DNA from: Steinernema hermaphroditum
Taxonomy: Eukaryota > Nematoda > Chromadorea > Rhabditida > Steinernematidae
Length of the DNA: 64,000 bases
Reading direction: 5' to 3'
NCBI GenBank assembly: GCA_030435675.1
Contig: CM059622.1
Coordinates: 16,740,001 to 16,804,000, forward strand
The position numbers were made by a program, and so were the translations under genes. Positions 1-12,000 of the stretch are shown in pieces (the first letter of the stretch is position 1; each line of letters begins with the position of its first letter). The notes under the pieces are model-generated. The model did not search any database, had not been told where the DNA came from, and saw only the letters and a list, made by a program, of their open reading frames with translations.

Positions 1-865
1 GGCCGACTTTGTAAGAGGCAGGTTTCGGGCCCATAGCAGAAGGAAGGGACGGCGCACAAGCCGAACAAAAAAAATCGAATAACCGTCTCCCGGCACAGTG
101 TCTGGCTCCGGCTCAATCCACTTTACTGCTCTGCGCCCTTTGATTTACTTCTCTTGGTCTTTACTTGGACTTCGTATCCGACAAAAGTGGAAGACGGATG
201 TGACTGGATCAAGTTTTCTCGCATTCGGTTGATTAGTGGCTTCTTCCGTCGTCATTTTAGCCGCTGCCATGCCAGCTTCCGTTGTGTAGGGTCATAGTGA
301 AAAGCAAAGTGCAGTTTCGATCATGTTTCCTACTTTACAATCAGAAATAAGAGTTGATTTTGGACACTGAGGACTCAAATTGAATGCAACATATGGGGCA
401 AAAACCATTTCCTTCATTTTCGAAAAGGCCATTTACACGAATTCCCATAGAACATCGTTAAAGCGTATGTTCTTTTTGCGATAGTTTCCGCACGCTATGA
501 GTGTCTGCCCATTTTAGTGTTCTTTGAGAAGTTGTTCTGTCAAAATTTCATACTTAATATTTTGCGCGATTTACATAGTTATTTCGGCGTGCTAGCATCT
601 GTGCGCTCAGGCTGCATATCACATGAGCAACGGACCTTTCCTTACTCAAATCGATTCACATAAGCTGGCTGCATCGGCGTGGCCGAATGTGCGAGCTTTA
701 TCGCTGAGAACTAGGCGCGAAAACGCGTCCACCCCCTTGTCACCATGGCCACAACATCTGATATTTACGACATGCATTACATTAGCGTTGGCATATAATT
801 AGTTCCTGGACTTGGGTAGCCATTCAGTCGAGCGCCAGCGTCTTGCCTTCCGCGTCTCCCGCGCT
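1..865. other. Upstream non-coding stretch
   Basis: No convincing coding exon, RNA gene or repeat was seen here. It is the 5' flank of the first RING-CH gene and presumably holds its promoter. I could not identify a TATA box or other defined site. Confidence 0.4.
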
Positions 866-3800
866 ATGGATCTCGACGCATCCACCTGCCGGATCTGCTA
901 TGGCGGCGGAGAAGAACCTCTGTTTTCGCCATGTAAGTGCACAGGATCCGTCAAATATATTCATCAGTCCTGCTGGGATCGACTATGCGAACACAAGCCC
1001 GCAGATTGGGACCAAAAATGTGAAGTTTGTCTCTATAAAATCAAATCACAAGAAATCACGAAACCAGATGGGATGGTCACATGGGTTGTCTACTTCAATG
1101 GTCAGTTGACCCTTTCATTTTTGATGTTATCGTTCGCTGTTATAGCCCTAGGCATGTACTTGACAGTCGGTCTCTTTCGGCTAATCCTCATATGCACCAC
1201 ATCCTTCCCTTTGCTCATCGTCAGGGACGAATCGAAGCAGTGGAACAACGTCGTCTGCTTCGTCGTTCAGCTAATCACTTTTATGTTGATTTTCAACCGG
1301 GACACGATAGGCAAGCGGGTGTTTGGACCGGACTTTGCTCAGCATCGACTCCCCGCCATCGGCGAGATTAGGGAGAAGGAGAAGATTAAGGAGATGGACT
1401 ACAAGAAGATTATCGGTTTCGAAGGACCCTACGCGCTCATATTCATTGGTTTTACGATGATTGTTAACTGGATCGTCCATGGATTCATGTTTTTCAGTAA
1501 GTTGCTTTGTTCTCAATGATCTCATTTTTCAAAGGGATGTGCCAAATGTGAGGTTTAAGCAGAAAATCGCTATGACCATCCTGTTTAAATTCTCAAAAAA
1601 AAACAAGTTATAGACTAGGATGCACGCATTTCGAGCCCCGGACCTACTGACCAGAGATGAAAACTAAGCTGGAGTCTCTGAGAGAAGCTGGAACCAGCTC
1701 GGCTCGGTGCTGTTCGTGTTTCATGGTTTTGCATTAGGGGGGCATCCGCTACAAACAGAGCAATATATACCAGGAAAATTCAAACCGTTCGTGGGTACAA
1801 AGGACGCAGACGACGAGAGAAGATAGGATACCGGAACCGAGACGGAACCGGCTCCGATTGCAAAATCAATCAGCGTCGGCATCTCGGTTCCGTCTCGGTT
1901 CCGGTATCCTATTCTGAATGATTCCGGTCTCGAACCGGGTGCCCGAATATAAAGTCATGAAATACAAACACAACCGACTATTTTTCTCACTTTTCGGTAA
2001 CAGAACACGGTAAAACATGTATGTCAGGGGTATATGATAGTTAGGAGTGTAGGATAAAACACATGAATAATTTTTGCATCCGGCAAAAAGCAAACCCACG
2101 AAAGCCTTAAGAGACTTGAGAGCAGAACTGTTATCACTACATTAAGAAGACATCGCCAGTCAAGAACGTAGTTAATGCCTGAATACTTTCTCTGCTCCTC
2201 TCTCCGTGGCAACCGTTAGATGCATTAGACGGATATGATCACGATTTGGCCTCAAACTGGAACCTTAGAAACAAGAACAAGCACAACAAAGGCTTATTTT
2301 GAACCAACAGCGAACCTTTCATAGTTATTGTTTTCTCTGAACTTTCTCTTAGAGCTGAAGACAAACCGCTTCAAATTCTACCAAAGCGTTACCCCACAAA
2401 AGCATGCATTACCTTTTTCGAGCTTTCCTTTCGTCAGAGAATGCACACCCTTAGATAGCCAGCAACGCTTGAAATTTCACTCCGTCAAGTTTAAATTTCA
2501 GCGCCATCGGTGACCAACATTGCATCAGGCGACAACGCCTCGTCCGGGACTAGCTCTCTAGTTGAACAAGCCATAGCTAGCCACAATCCGCTCTTCAACA
2601 TGAACACATTCTACGCCACATTGATCATTTTCTCGGCGACGATCTTCTTCCTTCTGGCCACTCAACTGTGAGTTTACTAGCAGCAGAGTTGGGTGGGTGC
2701 CCGAAACTTCGGGTAAATCCAAGTCCATCCATCTCTGAATAGCAGCAAAGGTCATCTCCCTCTTTAGATCGTATAGAATGATGGCTTCGATTCTCTTCTG
2801 GTTCTTCCATTTCGTGTGGATCGGTCGACTGATCAACACAATTGTCGCGGTAATTTTGGCTACTGTAGGCTAAGTTAGCTCGGAACGTTTCAGACGTATT
2901 GTACGGGTTGTTTTGCCGACTTCTACACATCAACCTCATTTTCTGCTCAGTGTGTCTGGGATATGATTATTGGAATCTACTGCTATCGAGCCATGCTCTA
3001 CCGTTTCTACATGTACTACTGTGCATATCTGGAAATGCCGCAAGAGGATATCTTCTTGAAGCCTTTCAATTATGAGGAGAACATCGAGAAGGTCACCACT
3101 ACATTGCTTGGATTGGTATGTTCAGGGGGCTAAGGTCGGCATGATTGTGATTCTGACATTTAGGCCTGGTCGCATATGTTCGTCCTGCTTCACGTTTTCA
3201 TACCCCTCCTCGCCACAACCTACTTCTTACCCGACTGGCTGCGTTTTGGAGGGTGTATAGGCCCGGCGTACACCATTAAAGGCAACGACACCGAAGCTCG
3301 CCAGGTGATGGAGGACCTGGTCAGTGCCTTCGTCGGGATAAACTTCTTCACGAAAGTGGTAATCATATGGACATAGCTTTGGCACCGACGAAAATGCAAA
3401 TGCTTTAGGCTTTCGTGGTTGATCGAATGTACCAAATGATCATCATATACATGGGCGTTTATGAAGTGCAAGCGTTTGTTTACACAAAAATCGGCTATGA
3501 CAGTATGTTTTCGTGGATGATGGGCACTGTTATGGACTATGTTTCAGAAAAGGCACAAAAAACGCTTTCGATGGCGTTGGACATGGTCTTGTGGTCGCCA
3601 TTATTCTGCACGGCTCTCACACTCTACTACTGGTTTTTGGGTAGGTTTTCGTCTGTATAAGAGATCAGGTCTGAGATAGATAAACCCATGAAACATCCAA
3701 CCTTTTTGAGAGCGGGGTACTGCAGTGCCAGTCAAAAACAACTTCACAATGCGTTCATCTCTTCCTACGTCCACATCTAATACCTTCTCTCTCCAATTTA

Positions 3801-4616
3801 GCCAGCATCGGTCGCTCATTCTTTTACTTCGACCTGCTCCCGGCCTACTTCAGTCCCTACCAGCACGACTTCTTCGCTCACGTTGCCATCGGAATGGCCT
3901 TGTTCAAGTCCAATTTCATAATCCTATCCAATACGATCCGATACATTATGAAGTTCATCGGATGCGCCTCCATATCGCTGGCCTACTTCGCCTTCTTTGG
4001 AAACGCTGCCCTGGCGCCTATTCGCCCGGAAACGCTATTCATGCTTACCTGGTTCTGCTCATTCCCCTTGGTAAGCTACACGTGCATTGTTTTTCTCTCT
4101 GATATGGCCGATTTTCAGTGGGATACGGTCAGCGATTGCCTTGATACTTTGAAATATTTCTTTGCAATCGCAGCATTTGCCCTTCTCTGCGCTGCTCCGT
4201 CGTATATCTTGAGTTACATCTATGGTAGATAAGCCTGATCTGAGTACTGATCGATAACCTCTTCTTCCAGGATTCCAATCCGTTCTACAAGCCTATTCGA
4301 TATGGTTTGTCGTCGGCTTCTTGGTGACTCTGATGGCGGCTCTTGGCTGCGGACTGGTCGTCTACATGTTCTACGGCCTCAACTATCATCTCAAATACGA
4401 ATAGTAATGCGATAATTCTTGAAACAGTAAAAACAAAGATCGTTTAGTGGTGACATCGTTGTACAACTTATAAACTACGACGACACAATGGACGCCGAGA
4501 ATCGAAGCGCTGTGAAGAAATGGTTCAAGAAGTTCGTGAAGGAACACGGCGAATGGAGTATGTACGGCATGATAACAAAGCTGTTCACCAGGCAACGCAA
4601 GGACAAAACTCCGTGA
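866..4616 (+). CDS. RING-CH (MARCH6/Doa10-like) multi-pass membrane E3 ubiquitin ligase, paralog 1
   Basis: A predicted 685-residue membrane ubiquitin ligase. Exons that join in frame: 866-1100, 1146-1496, 2502-2667, 2768-2849, 2951-3115, 3164-3358, 3409-3502, 3548-3640, 3802-4070, 4119-4224, 4271-4403, 4448-4616. Residues about 7-56 form a RING-CH finger (CRICYG start, CKC, HQSCW, CEVC), the C4HC3 arrangement of MARCH ligases. About ten or more hydrophobic segments follow, ending in a short cytosolic-looking basic tail. N-terminal RING-CH plus many membrane spans is the MARCH6/Doa10 plan of ER-associated degradation, although those proteins are usually 900 residues or longer. The first intron is only 45 nt and stays open in frame, so a simple reading frame hides it; the three paralogs show it is removed. 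The last exon was found only by homology to paralogs 2 and 3. Start chosen at the first ATG before the finger. Confidence 0.88.
1823..1912. repeat. Fold-back hairpin in intron 2 of paralog 1
   Basis: Arms of 28 bp (1823-1850 and 1885-1912) are near-perfect inverted copies rich in GGAACCG, separated by a 34-base loop. It looks like a small MITE remnant or a hairpin. It lies in the long intron between the second and third exons. Confidence 0.7.
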
Positions 4617-4918
4617 CGTGCCGTACAATCACGAACTCATCAGTATTATTGATTACATTAAGTTATTCCGTTATCAGTCTGTACATTACTGTAAATTAAA
4701 AGTTCTAATGAATTGAGATTGCGAGCCAGAAGAAACGAACCCCATCCATATCCGTGCGCTCGTCTACAAATGATGATATCAGAGGAGATCAAACATAATA
4801 GGATAAAGAGGTCAAAAAGTGGACTCAAAACATTTTTGACTCGAATCCCACGAAATAAAGAGGATAAACGACATTTAGATTCTCAAAAAGTCCGACTACC
4901 AGTGACCGTACATATATT

Positions 4919-5620
4919 AAAGGGACCCGGTCATGGATAAAAAAAAGTTCTTCAAATCTTCTGAAAATTTATATACCCCTGTTTTCTGGGTCGCTGAACA
5001 CGATGGTTAAGTCGGTTTCTTGGAAAACATGATAGTTTCCGAGAAATAGCTAAAAATAGACAAAAAACGTCGTGCAAACTTTGCCTTCAATCGCAAGGCA
5101 GAGTTCGCAGTTCGTTCCGAAACCCTTTTACCTCCTTGTTTTAGAGGCTGCCCAACATCATGCTGAAATCAGTTTCTCAAAATTCCCAATAGTTTTCAAG
5201 AAACAGACCTTAGGATCCACACAGTTTTGTCGTCTAATTCTCGGTCTGCCGGTCCCGAAACGACTACCATGACGGACACGACCGTAGTTCCCGCGTTTTC
5301 TACGCACTTATCCAATCTAGACGCGCCTGGGCTCATTCGACGCGCCAGGAGCTGCTGAGCAAAACGTTCTCAAGCGCGGACCTGCTCGTCGCCTATTTCG
5401 GCCAAAAAGAGTGAAAATATTGCGCAACTCGTGCCGCGCCGGATAGATCGTGTCGGGACCGATGGTAAAACACATTCTGAATCCTAAGGTCCGTTTCTTG
5501 AAAACTACTGGGTTTTTTGGGAAAACGACTTCACCACCGTGCTCAGCGACCCCGAAAACAGGGGTACACACATTTTCAGACAATTTATAAAACTTTTTTA
5601 TCCATGACCGGGTCCCTTTA
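4919..5620. mobile_element. Fold-back (MITE-like) element, about 0.7 kb, with long terminal inverted repeats
   Basis: The left end (from AAAGGGACCCGGTCATGGAT) and the right end (ATCCATGACCGGGTCCCTTT) are inverted copies, and similarity continues inward for roughly 100 bases through a CCTGTTTTC-GGGTCGCTGA-type segment. The interior (5080-5310) carries a sequence found again at 38595-38720 and 52400-52700, and the right arm recurs at 33412-33560. It is therefore a dispersed family. No transposase frame is visible, so it is probably non-autonomous. Confidence 0.75.
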
Positions 5621-5837
5621 AGCTGTTTTCCACCAAAGCCGAATAAAAAATCATCGAAAAGGGAACAAGGTTTTCAACTTAACAACTTAATAAATAGACA
5701 GAGGATATTTTCTCTTTTGGGCGTTTGCGGCTCAGGTTCCCAATTGCACCGAAGAGATGGCCCTTGGTTTTTGTTGCGATATGGGGAACCACCGGTCTAG
5801 TGGGGTTCATCTTATCAACAGTAACATCCCTCATATG

Positions 5838-5963
5838 AAAATTTCGACTGTTGGCAGGGAGCGGTAACAGACGACAAGAGAAAATCCAATGCCTTTGCTC
5901 TGCCGCTGTATGACAATTGTCTCTCGTCGTCTGCTACCGCTCCCTGCGAACAGTCGAAATTTT
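5838..5963. repeat. Hairpin with about 40-bp arms
   Basis: AAATTTCGACTGTTGGCAGG at the left is mirrored by CCTGCGAACAGTCGAAATTT at the right. The arms also share the AGCGGTA...GACGACGAGAG segment in inverted order. It lies in the intergenic stretch between the first RING-CH gene and the F-box-like gene. Otherwise 5620-6348 holds nothing I can name. Confidence 0.7.
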
Positions 5964-6348
5964 TCCTAGTATATATTGTCGGCTCGGAGCCAACCCGCGC
6001 CGAGCCGATTTCGCGATCCGATCCGGCTCGAGTTCCAATCTCTGTACCCAACGCCTCCCTTCCATTCGGCTTCCTCTTTCTTCTAGGAGTGTAGATTTCC
6101 GGGTTTGAGCGGATTACCCGTAACCGTTTTGGTCGATTGCGGGGTTTTGTGGCCAGGTTAACCCTCAACCTTGATGCCGGCTCGCATCGATCCACCCGGG
6201 ATATTTACGGGATACCTCTATGACCCTAAGTCAAAGTCTTTAAAGCTATTTGGTTTCCCGTTGACCGTATCTTGAACAAAGTGAAATACATTCTGGGATC
6301 GTTCCAAACTGGCAAACAAACACTTATTTATCGTTAAACCTTACAATT

Positions 6349-7503
6349 TCAAATAAGCAAAAGATCGGATACATCGCTTCCATTATCAGTGCTCTCGCAA
6401 GATTCATCACTAGAATGATCAGTGGTACTGTTATTGTCCGGGTGGAGCAACTTGCACTTATTTCTTATGCACTTCTTTGCCAGGTAGTTCTGTTTCACTT
6501 CCGAAAGAGTGCTCTTATCTGCGCAAAAGTGGATTCGAAAATCGGTCCAAACCAGATAACATTCCCAAGAGGCGATGACGCAGGCTTTCGGATGGCTAGG
6601 GTGATCACGTCCGTACCAACGGTTTTCGTTTAGATTTTCAAGCTGATCTTCTGCGAGATAGTGCATATGTTCAGCCAACTGCTGCTCCGTCGTTCCATCA
6701 CGATCGACGAAGTATTTTTGCCGTCCGTTTTGGGGAAGCCCGTTGATGAACAGCTCCAACTCAAAAGATGGGTCTTCGGTCCACTTTTCCAGCAATGCGG
6801 CGAAAGTGTCACCAACGAAGAGTCCTTTCTGATTCAAGGTCTTTGGTCCTTTCTTGTAAACATACCTCCTTAACGCCTCCAGCCCTGTATTTCCCACAAT
6901 ATTCGCTTCAGTCCTCATAGATAGCTCTTTAAGATGGGCATTCTGGTCAACCTGCAGCTCGAGAAACTCGTCACAAAACGCAAAGTTTTCGAAAGCGTTT
7001 GAAGCCTGGATGGAAACTTTCTCGAAATTGAGGAATTTGACCGAAGTCAAAGATACCATTAGTTCTTTGGCATTTATGTTTCGACTGCCGCTAGCCTTTA
7101 TATCCAGTAGTGAGTTGCTTTCTAGACGACTGGTGATGTAGTCGGTGACCTTCGCGAAGTTCTCATTCAACGCTCCTCCTGCATAAGGCGCAAATCCTAT
7201 GATAAGATTCTGAAACTTGACGAAACGATCCATCCTCTTGAGGTAGTCCAGATTCAAACAGGGTGAATTGGTTTCCTGAGAAGCCAGTTCTATCTTTAGG
7301 ACACAACGATTATCGTCGAAAAGACGACGGTCGTCGCTGTCATAGTAGAATTTTATGTCCGCGTTGAAATGTCGGCGATTCTTCAAGTGAGTCTGCGCCA
7401 AGTCATTCCATCTACCGCAGCTCAGCTTGAGCGCGTTTCGGAGCTGATCGCTTCGAAGATGGGCGCAGAGCTGATCGAGAAAGTCATAGGACAAGAACTC
7501 CAT
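6349..7503 (-). CDS. F-box-like protein, intronless
   Basis: A single-exon gene of 384 residues read from the ATG at 7503. The first 50 residues (start MEFLSYDFLDQLCAHLRS) have the shape of nematode F-box-like adaptors: a hydrophobic helix right at the start, a Leu-rich second helix, then a WNDLA turn. In such proteins this region docks a Skp1-cullin ubiquitin ligase and the rest binds targets. The middle is of unknown fold with Leu-rich stretches, and the last 40 residues are Ser/Asp/Thr-rich and acidic. An in-frame upstream ATG at 7617 would add 38 residues; I prefer 7503 because the family begins directly with the F-box helix. The F-box assignment is by pattern only. Its other relative in the window is 18881-19702. 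Confidence 0.7.
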   Translation of the reverse strand: MEFLSYDFLDQLCAHLRSDQLRNALKLSCGRWNDLAQTHLKNRRHFNADIKFYYDSDDRRLFDDNRCVLKIELASQETNSPCLNLDYLKRMDRFVKFQNLIIGFAPYAGGALNENFAKVTDYITSRLESNSLLDIKASGSRNINAKELMVSLTSVKFLNFEKVSIQASNAFENFAFCDEFLELQVDQNAHLKELSMRTEANIVGNTGLEALRRYVYKKGPKTLNQKGLFVGDTFAALLEKWTEDPSFELELFINGLPQNGRQKYFVDRDGTTEQQLAEHMHYLAEDQLENLNENRWYGRDHPSHPKACVIASWECYLVWTDFRIHFCADKSTLSEVKQNYLAKKCIRNKCKLLHPDNNSTTDHSSDESCESTDNGSDVSDLLLI

Positions 7504-8100
7504 GAATGAGCTATGTGAAGGCGACCAGAACATAGTAGACAGAAATGTATCAAGAGCTTTATCCTGATTTTTGCACATTATGGAGGTGTGAAGACGGACA
7601 CGATAATAAGGGATCAATCAAAATAAGGAATATGAGAGTGAGATCAATCATGTTTCTTCTGTTCGCGGATCATCTTCGTCATTTACTCCATGAACGATGT
7701 AAGGTATCCGACTGCATGCGAAGTCATCCTGAAGGTCTACCACAATTTTCGGATCATCACGTTGTTTGACTGGCATCCTAAATTCCGTTGATAGAAACCT
7801 TCAGCTTCAATTATTTAAAAACATGGCTGATCACCATAGATAACATCTTTCATGGAGAGGATCAAGTGACAATCAGTTAGCACTAAAAGAGCTCTATTTT
7901 CTCGCCTTAAAATGATGCCTAGTTCAAACAGAAAGATGACAGTGACTTTAGCAATTTATGCCTCTTTCTCTAATATGAATTTTTGGAAACGTCAATTATG
8001 TATTCTGAACGAAAGAGATAAGCAGCACTAACCACTCGAAAGAGATAAGCAGAAGAGTTCAGAGCGGAATGTCTTCAGGGGGTATATGGACGTTCTGATC

Positions 8101-8415
8101 TCCAGAAGTGTCTTCATGCGATGGAAACGAAGACTCTTCGATTAGTATGTTCTCCCCGTCATGCTCTACGGCTCCGAAACTTGGTCGCTTACGAAGTCAG
8201 CGCGGATGAAGCTTTCGACCGCTCAACGACGGATGGAGCGGCGAATGACCAGATTCCGTCTGCTACTGTGGATACAAAGACTAATAGAATACTGTGGATA
8301 CAAGAAAAAAGTGGAACTAGGCTAACAAAAGCCAGGAAAATGGTCCGATCGACTCGAGGAATGGCGCGCTCGCGTAAAGAGGCCTCTCGGAAGACTACGG
8401 ACCCGGTGGAGTGAC
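8101..8415 (+). mobile_element. Fragment of an RTE-type non-LTR retrotransposon (end of reverse transcriptase)
   Basis: Translated across frame breaks, the segment gives VLPVMLYGSETWSLTKSAR followed by AQRRMERRM and later a W-rich GRLRTRWSDE end. This is the hallmark C-terminal end of RTE/BovB-like reverse transcriptases. The copy is truncated at the 5' side and frame-shifted, so it is dead. Other fragments of the same kind lie at 45745-45915 (minus) and 63590-63790 (plus). The rest of 7504-9022 holds no recognisable gene. Confidence 0.75.
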
Positions 8416-9022
8416 GAATCACGAAGAAACTAAGCCCTAATCCTGTGTTCTGAATGGACCCGTCCGATACAAGAATCTCCAAGCGTCAGCTCTGCTTTCG
8501 CAATGCCTCTGTAGCTGCTGTAGCTGCTCAAGGAGAGAAGAGACTGTAGCTGCTCAAGAGTCTGTAGCTGATCAAGGAGAGAACAGCGCTTGGGAATCCA
8601 TTGAGAAAATGGACCGCAAACTGAGAAGTGGACACAAGAAGGTACAACCCTACATAGTGCTAAGCAAAAATATAGGGAAGAAGAAAAAGAATCTAGCCTA
8701 CATTCTACACACAGACATGTTATCATAGAATCTTATGGTTCACAGTGTTTCAACGTACATCACTTCAACGCACAACTTTTTCTCTCGCGATTCGAGCATG
8801 CGAACTTTATTACATATGCAGGTGGCTGCTAATCCAATGAGCGACAGCTGATTCTTGACCCCGGCCGCTAAATGTTTTGCTCGTGGCAACGCTAGCCGCA
8901 CATTTCCTCACGCTCAACGGCGCCGTTTGTGACACTAGCCACGTGAACGATGCGTCTGGACATCGATCAATAGTGGTCGCGTACAAAAATGCGGGGTCAC
9001 TTGTCGCACTCTATCGATCGGA

Positions 9023-12000
9023 ATGGACGAAGAAGGTGTGATCTGTCGGATCTGCTACGTCGGCGCCGATGAGGAGCCTTTGTATTCGCCGTGCAAGTGC
9101 TCCGGCACCGTCAAGTACATCCATCAGACGTGCTGGGAGCTACTCGTCGAGCATCGAACGAATCTGGACGGAAAATGCGAGCTTTGTCACCATCCTATTC
9201 AGACGATGGAGGTCACCGTGGACAAAGGAAACGTCACATGGACAGTCTACATTTATGGTAACCATAGATTCCTTGTCCTCTTCTCAATATCCCTGATTCA
9301 GCACTCGGAATGTACCTTCTAGTCTCCGCCCTACGGATCACCATGATAGTTTCTCAGCTTGCGGTCCATTTCCTCAGTGGATTCCCGAGCGCCCTTCTCT
9401 CCTTGATCAGCTACAGACTCTTCGAGATTTGGGAAGGCTGGGCGGAGCTGGAACTTGGCGATTCTTATTACCTATCGAGGCTTCCCTATATCGGACGGGT
9501 CCATTCAGAACAGAGGATTAGAAACGTTAACTTCAAGATGATTCGAGATCACGACGGGTTTTTGGCGTTCGTTCTGTGCATGCTGGCCGTGACGGAGTAC
9601 TACGTCATCTTTCCCATCGACAGCGAACTTGATAATGGACTGAAGGAGATGCGTACGTACCCGGCCTTTTTCCAGAGTAGAAAGAACTGTTTCAGTGACG
9701 TGGTTCATAAGCGATATGAAGATCGCTAACACCTCGTTTTCTACAGATTCTTTGACCATTTTGGGTCCACCCGTTCCGATCAACTATGTAACGAATATTA
9801 TGGTTGTCATGATTGCGATATTCATCATCGTCAATTACTGCATGTGAGTTGGCGGATTAGCTTATTAGCTGGTTGAAATAAGGTTCGTTTAGAGAGGGAG
9901 AGACGCATGGAAACGCGATGTTTGCATCTCTTCACTCCTTGTGGATTGGATATTTCGTCGCTCTACTGATTACGGTATGTCGGCTTTGTTCTTCCATGTC
10001 TTGAATGATAAGCTATGATGCTTTCCAAAAGGTCGAGATCAGTATTTTCGTATGCATCACGATCCACAGTCAACCCTGAAAGCAAATTATTGTCTAATAG
10101 CAACCTTTCATCTTCTTCGACGTGGAAGGTTCTTGCTTTTGGTTGATTGGCCTGGTGTTCACCGTCTAGTATCTGGTGCTTTTCGAAAATGATCTGAATG
10201 GTTCTTCGTTTTGCCCATAAGGATGTTATTGGTTGACTTTCTGGATAGCCTTCTTGTGAGCAATGAGAACTACAAAGAATTTGTGACAAGGGGAGGGGGC
10301 TAGGCTCTCGTCCCACTCTTGGAGGTGTCTCTGGCATCATCAGCAAAAGTACGTTTGTCCGTTTCAAGCTGGTTAACCGATTCGTGAGTTTCTTTGGACA
10401 AACTTCGAAATATACCGTAATCCCGTGCGAACAGACTAATTCTTGTGACTGCGGGAGGCTCGAGCGCGGCAAAATACAATAGACCGGCGGCGTAGATTCC
10501 GTAATTGCAGCAAATCTTGAGTGAGGAGAGGGCACTGTACAATTTATTGACCTTTTTGGTGCCTACTTTTTCAGAATCATGTTTTTAGCATTCTTGCAAA
10601 GGATGGATCATCGACTCATTCAACCCAATCCTCCATCTTGTCCTGACATGCACCATTGCAACCTACTACCTCATCTTTATGCCGACGATTGAGTTATGCG
10701 GCGATTACTGTGACGAAATGGATCTCGAGTTCGACCATGAAATTCTACTCTATCCTTTCGTCCATAGGGACATGTATGACAATGTGAAGTCTGCCTTAAC
10801 ATCTATGGTAAGGATTCGGGTTTCATCATTCCATCACTAACGTTACTTTAGATTTGCTCCAATCTGCATGTGATAGGCTTTGTTGCCCTCCCACTTCTGG
10901 CAACATCGCGTTTCTTCCGGCATTGGCTGTTTCTTGGAGAGTACCTGAAACCCGACTATACGTTCACCATAACGGGTAAACACGGCGAACTGATAGATGT
11001 GGCTACTATACTGGGCGGAGTGAATATGGCTGTCAAAGTGGTAAGTGAAAGAGAGTGAGACGTTCGATTTTGAAGTTGAGTGATGTTGCAGTTCTTCGTC
11101 GTTCATTGGCTCTGTACCGCCTGGTTCTTATACGATTGGTTCTTCTGCTTCCAGGACTTTGTCTACAAGAGGATCTTCCATTATGATAGTAAGTCAAGTA
11201 GAGAAATAGAGTGTTCATAATTTTTAATAAACCCGGCTGCGCGCGAATTTGCGCTCTCCAGGTACTAAAAGCCAATTAGGTGCTCATGCAAATGGCTGAA
11301 GTTGTCCAAAAAACTGCAAAGTTAAAAAATACGCTAAAAACGGCACAAAAACTGTAAAGAAACGCAAAGCCTTGCGTCCCCAGAGATATGGTGGAGGTAT
11401 AGCGATATCTTCACTACTTTCTCTCGTAAGCATGCCACTTGTATTAGGTGGCATGACGAAGACTTTGATCCCGTCCGACTCCGCCCTTAACTCCCAAATA
11501 TTTTCAAAAGTGAAGGGAAGTGGCTATATAATTCCATTATCTTTCTTACTACACTCTTGAATTCGTTTGCTTGCTCACAAACAATGAGAATCGAACCCGT
11601 AATCTTATTCTTCGAAAGAAATTTGCGCTAAAGTCGTCTCACATTCTTGTGCAGATCGCTCGATGGAAGGAGCACTTTGCCGTGAGTCAACTCAAAACGC
11701 GTCTACAGAAGCTAGGGTTGGCAACCGAGTCAGTTCGAGTCAGTCGAAATAGGCGGCTGATCAGTTAAATTTATTGAGGTTGATTCCAGCTCTCTTCATT
11801 GTAATATCGCCGGAAGATTTCTAGCCCGGACTGACATGAAATTCTTTTGAGACCGAAAGAAAATTCACACCAAAAGTCGACCTGACTCGAAAAGTGACTC
11901 GAGTCGAGTCGGTTCGAGTCACTTTTCGAGTCAGATTGACTTTTGGTGTCAATTTTTTTCTTTTTTTTCTAATTTTTTTACGGGCCCGGTGTAAAAATCT

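Noticed and set aside
1271..1525. Minus-strand open frames inside the ligase exons
   Set aside because: They mirror the plus-strand exons, have no start context or homology, and change with the exon boundaries.
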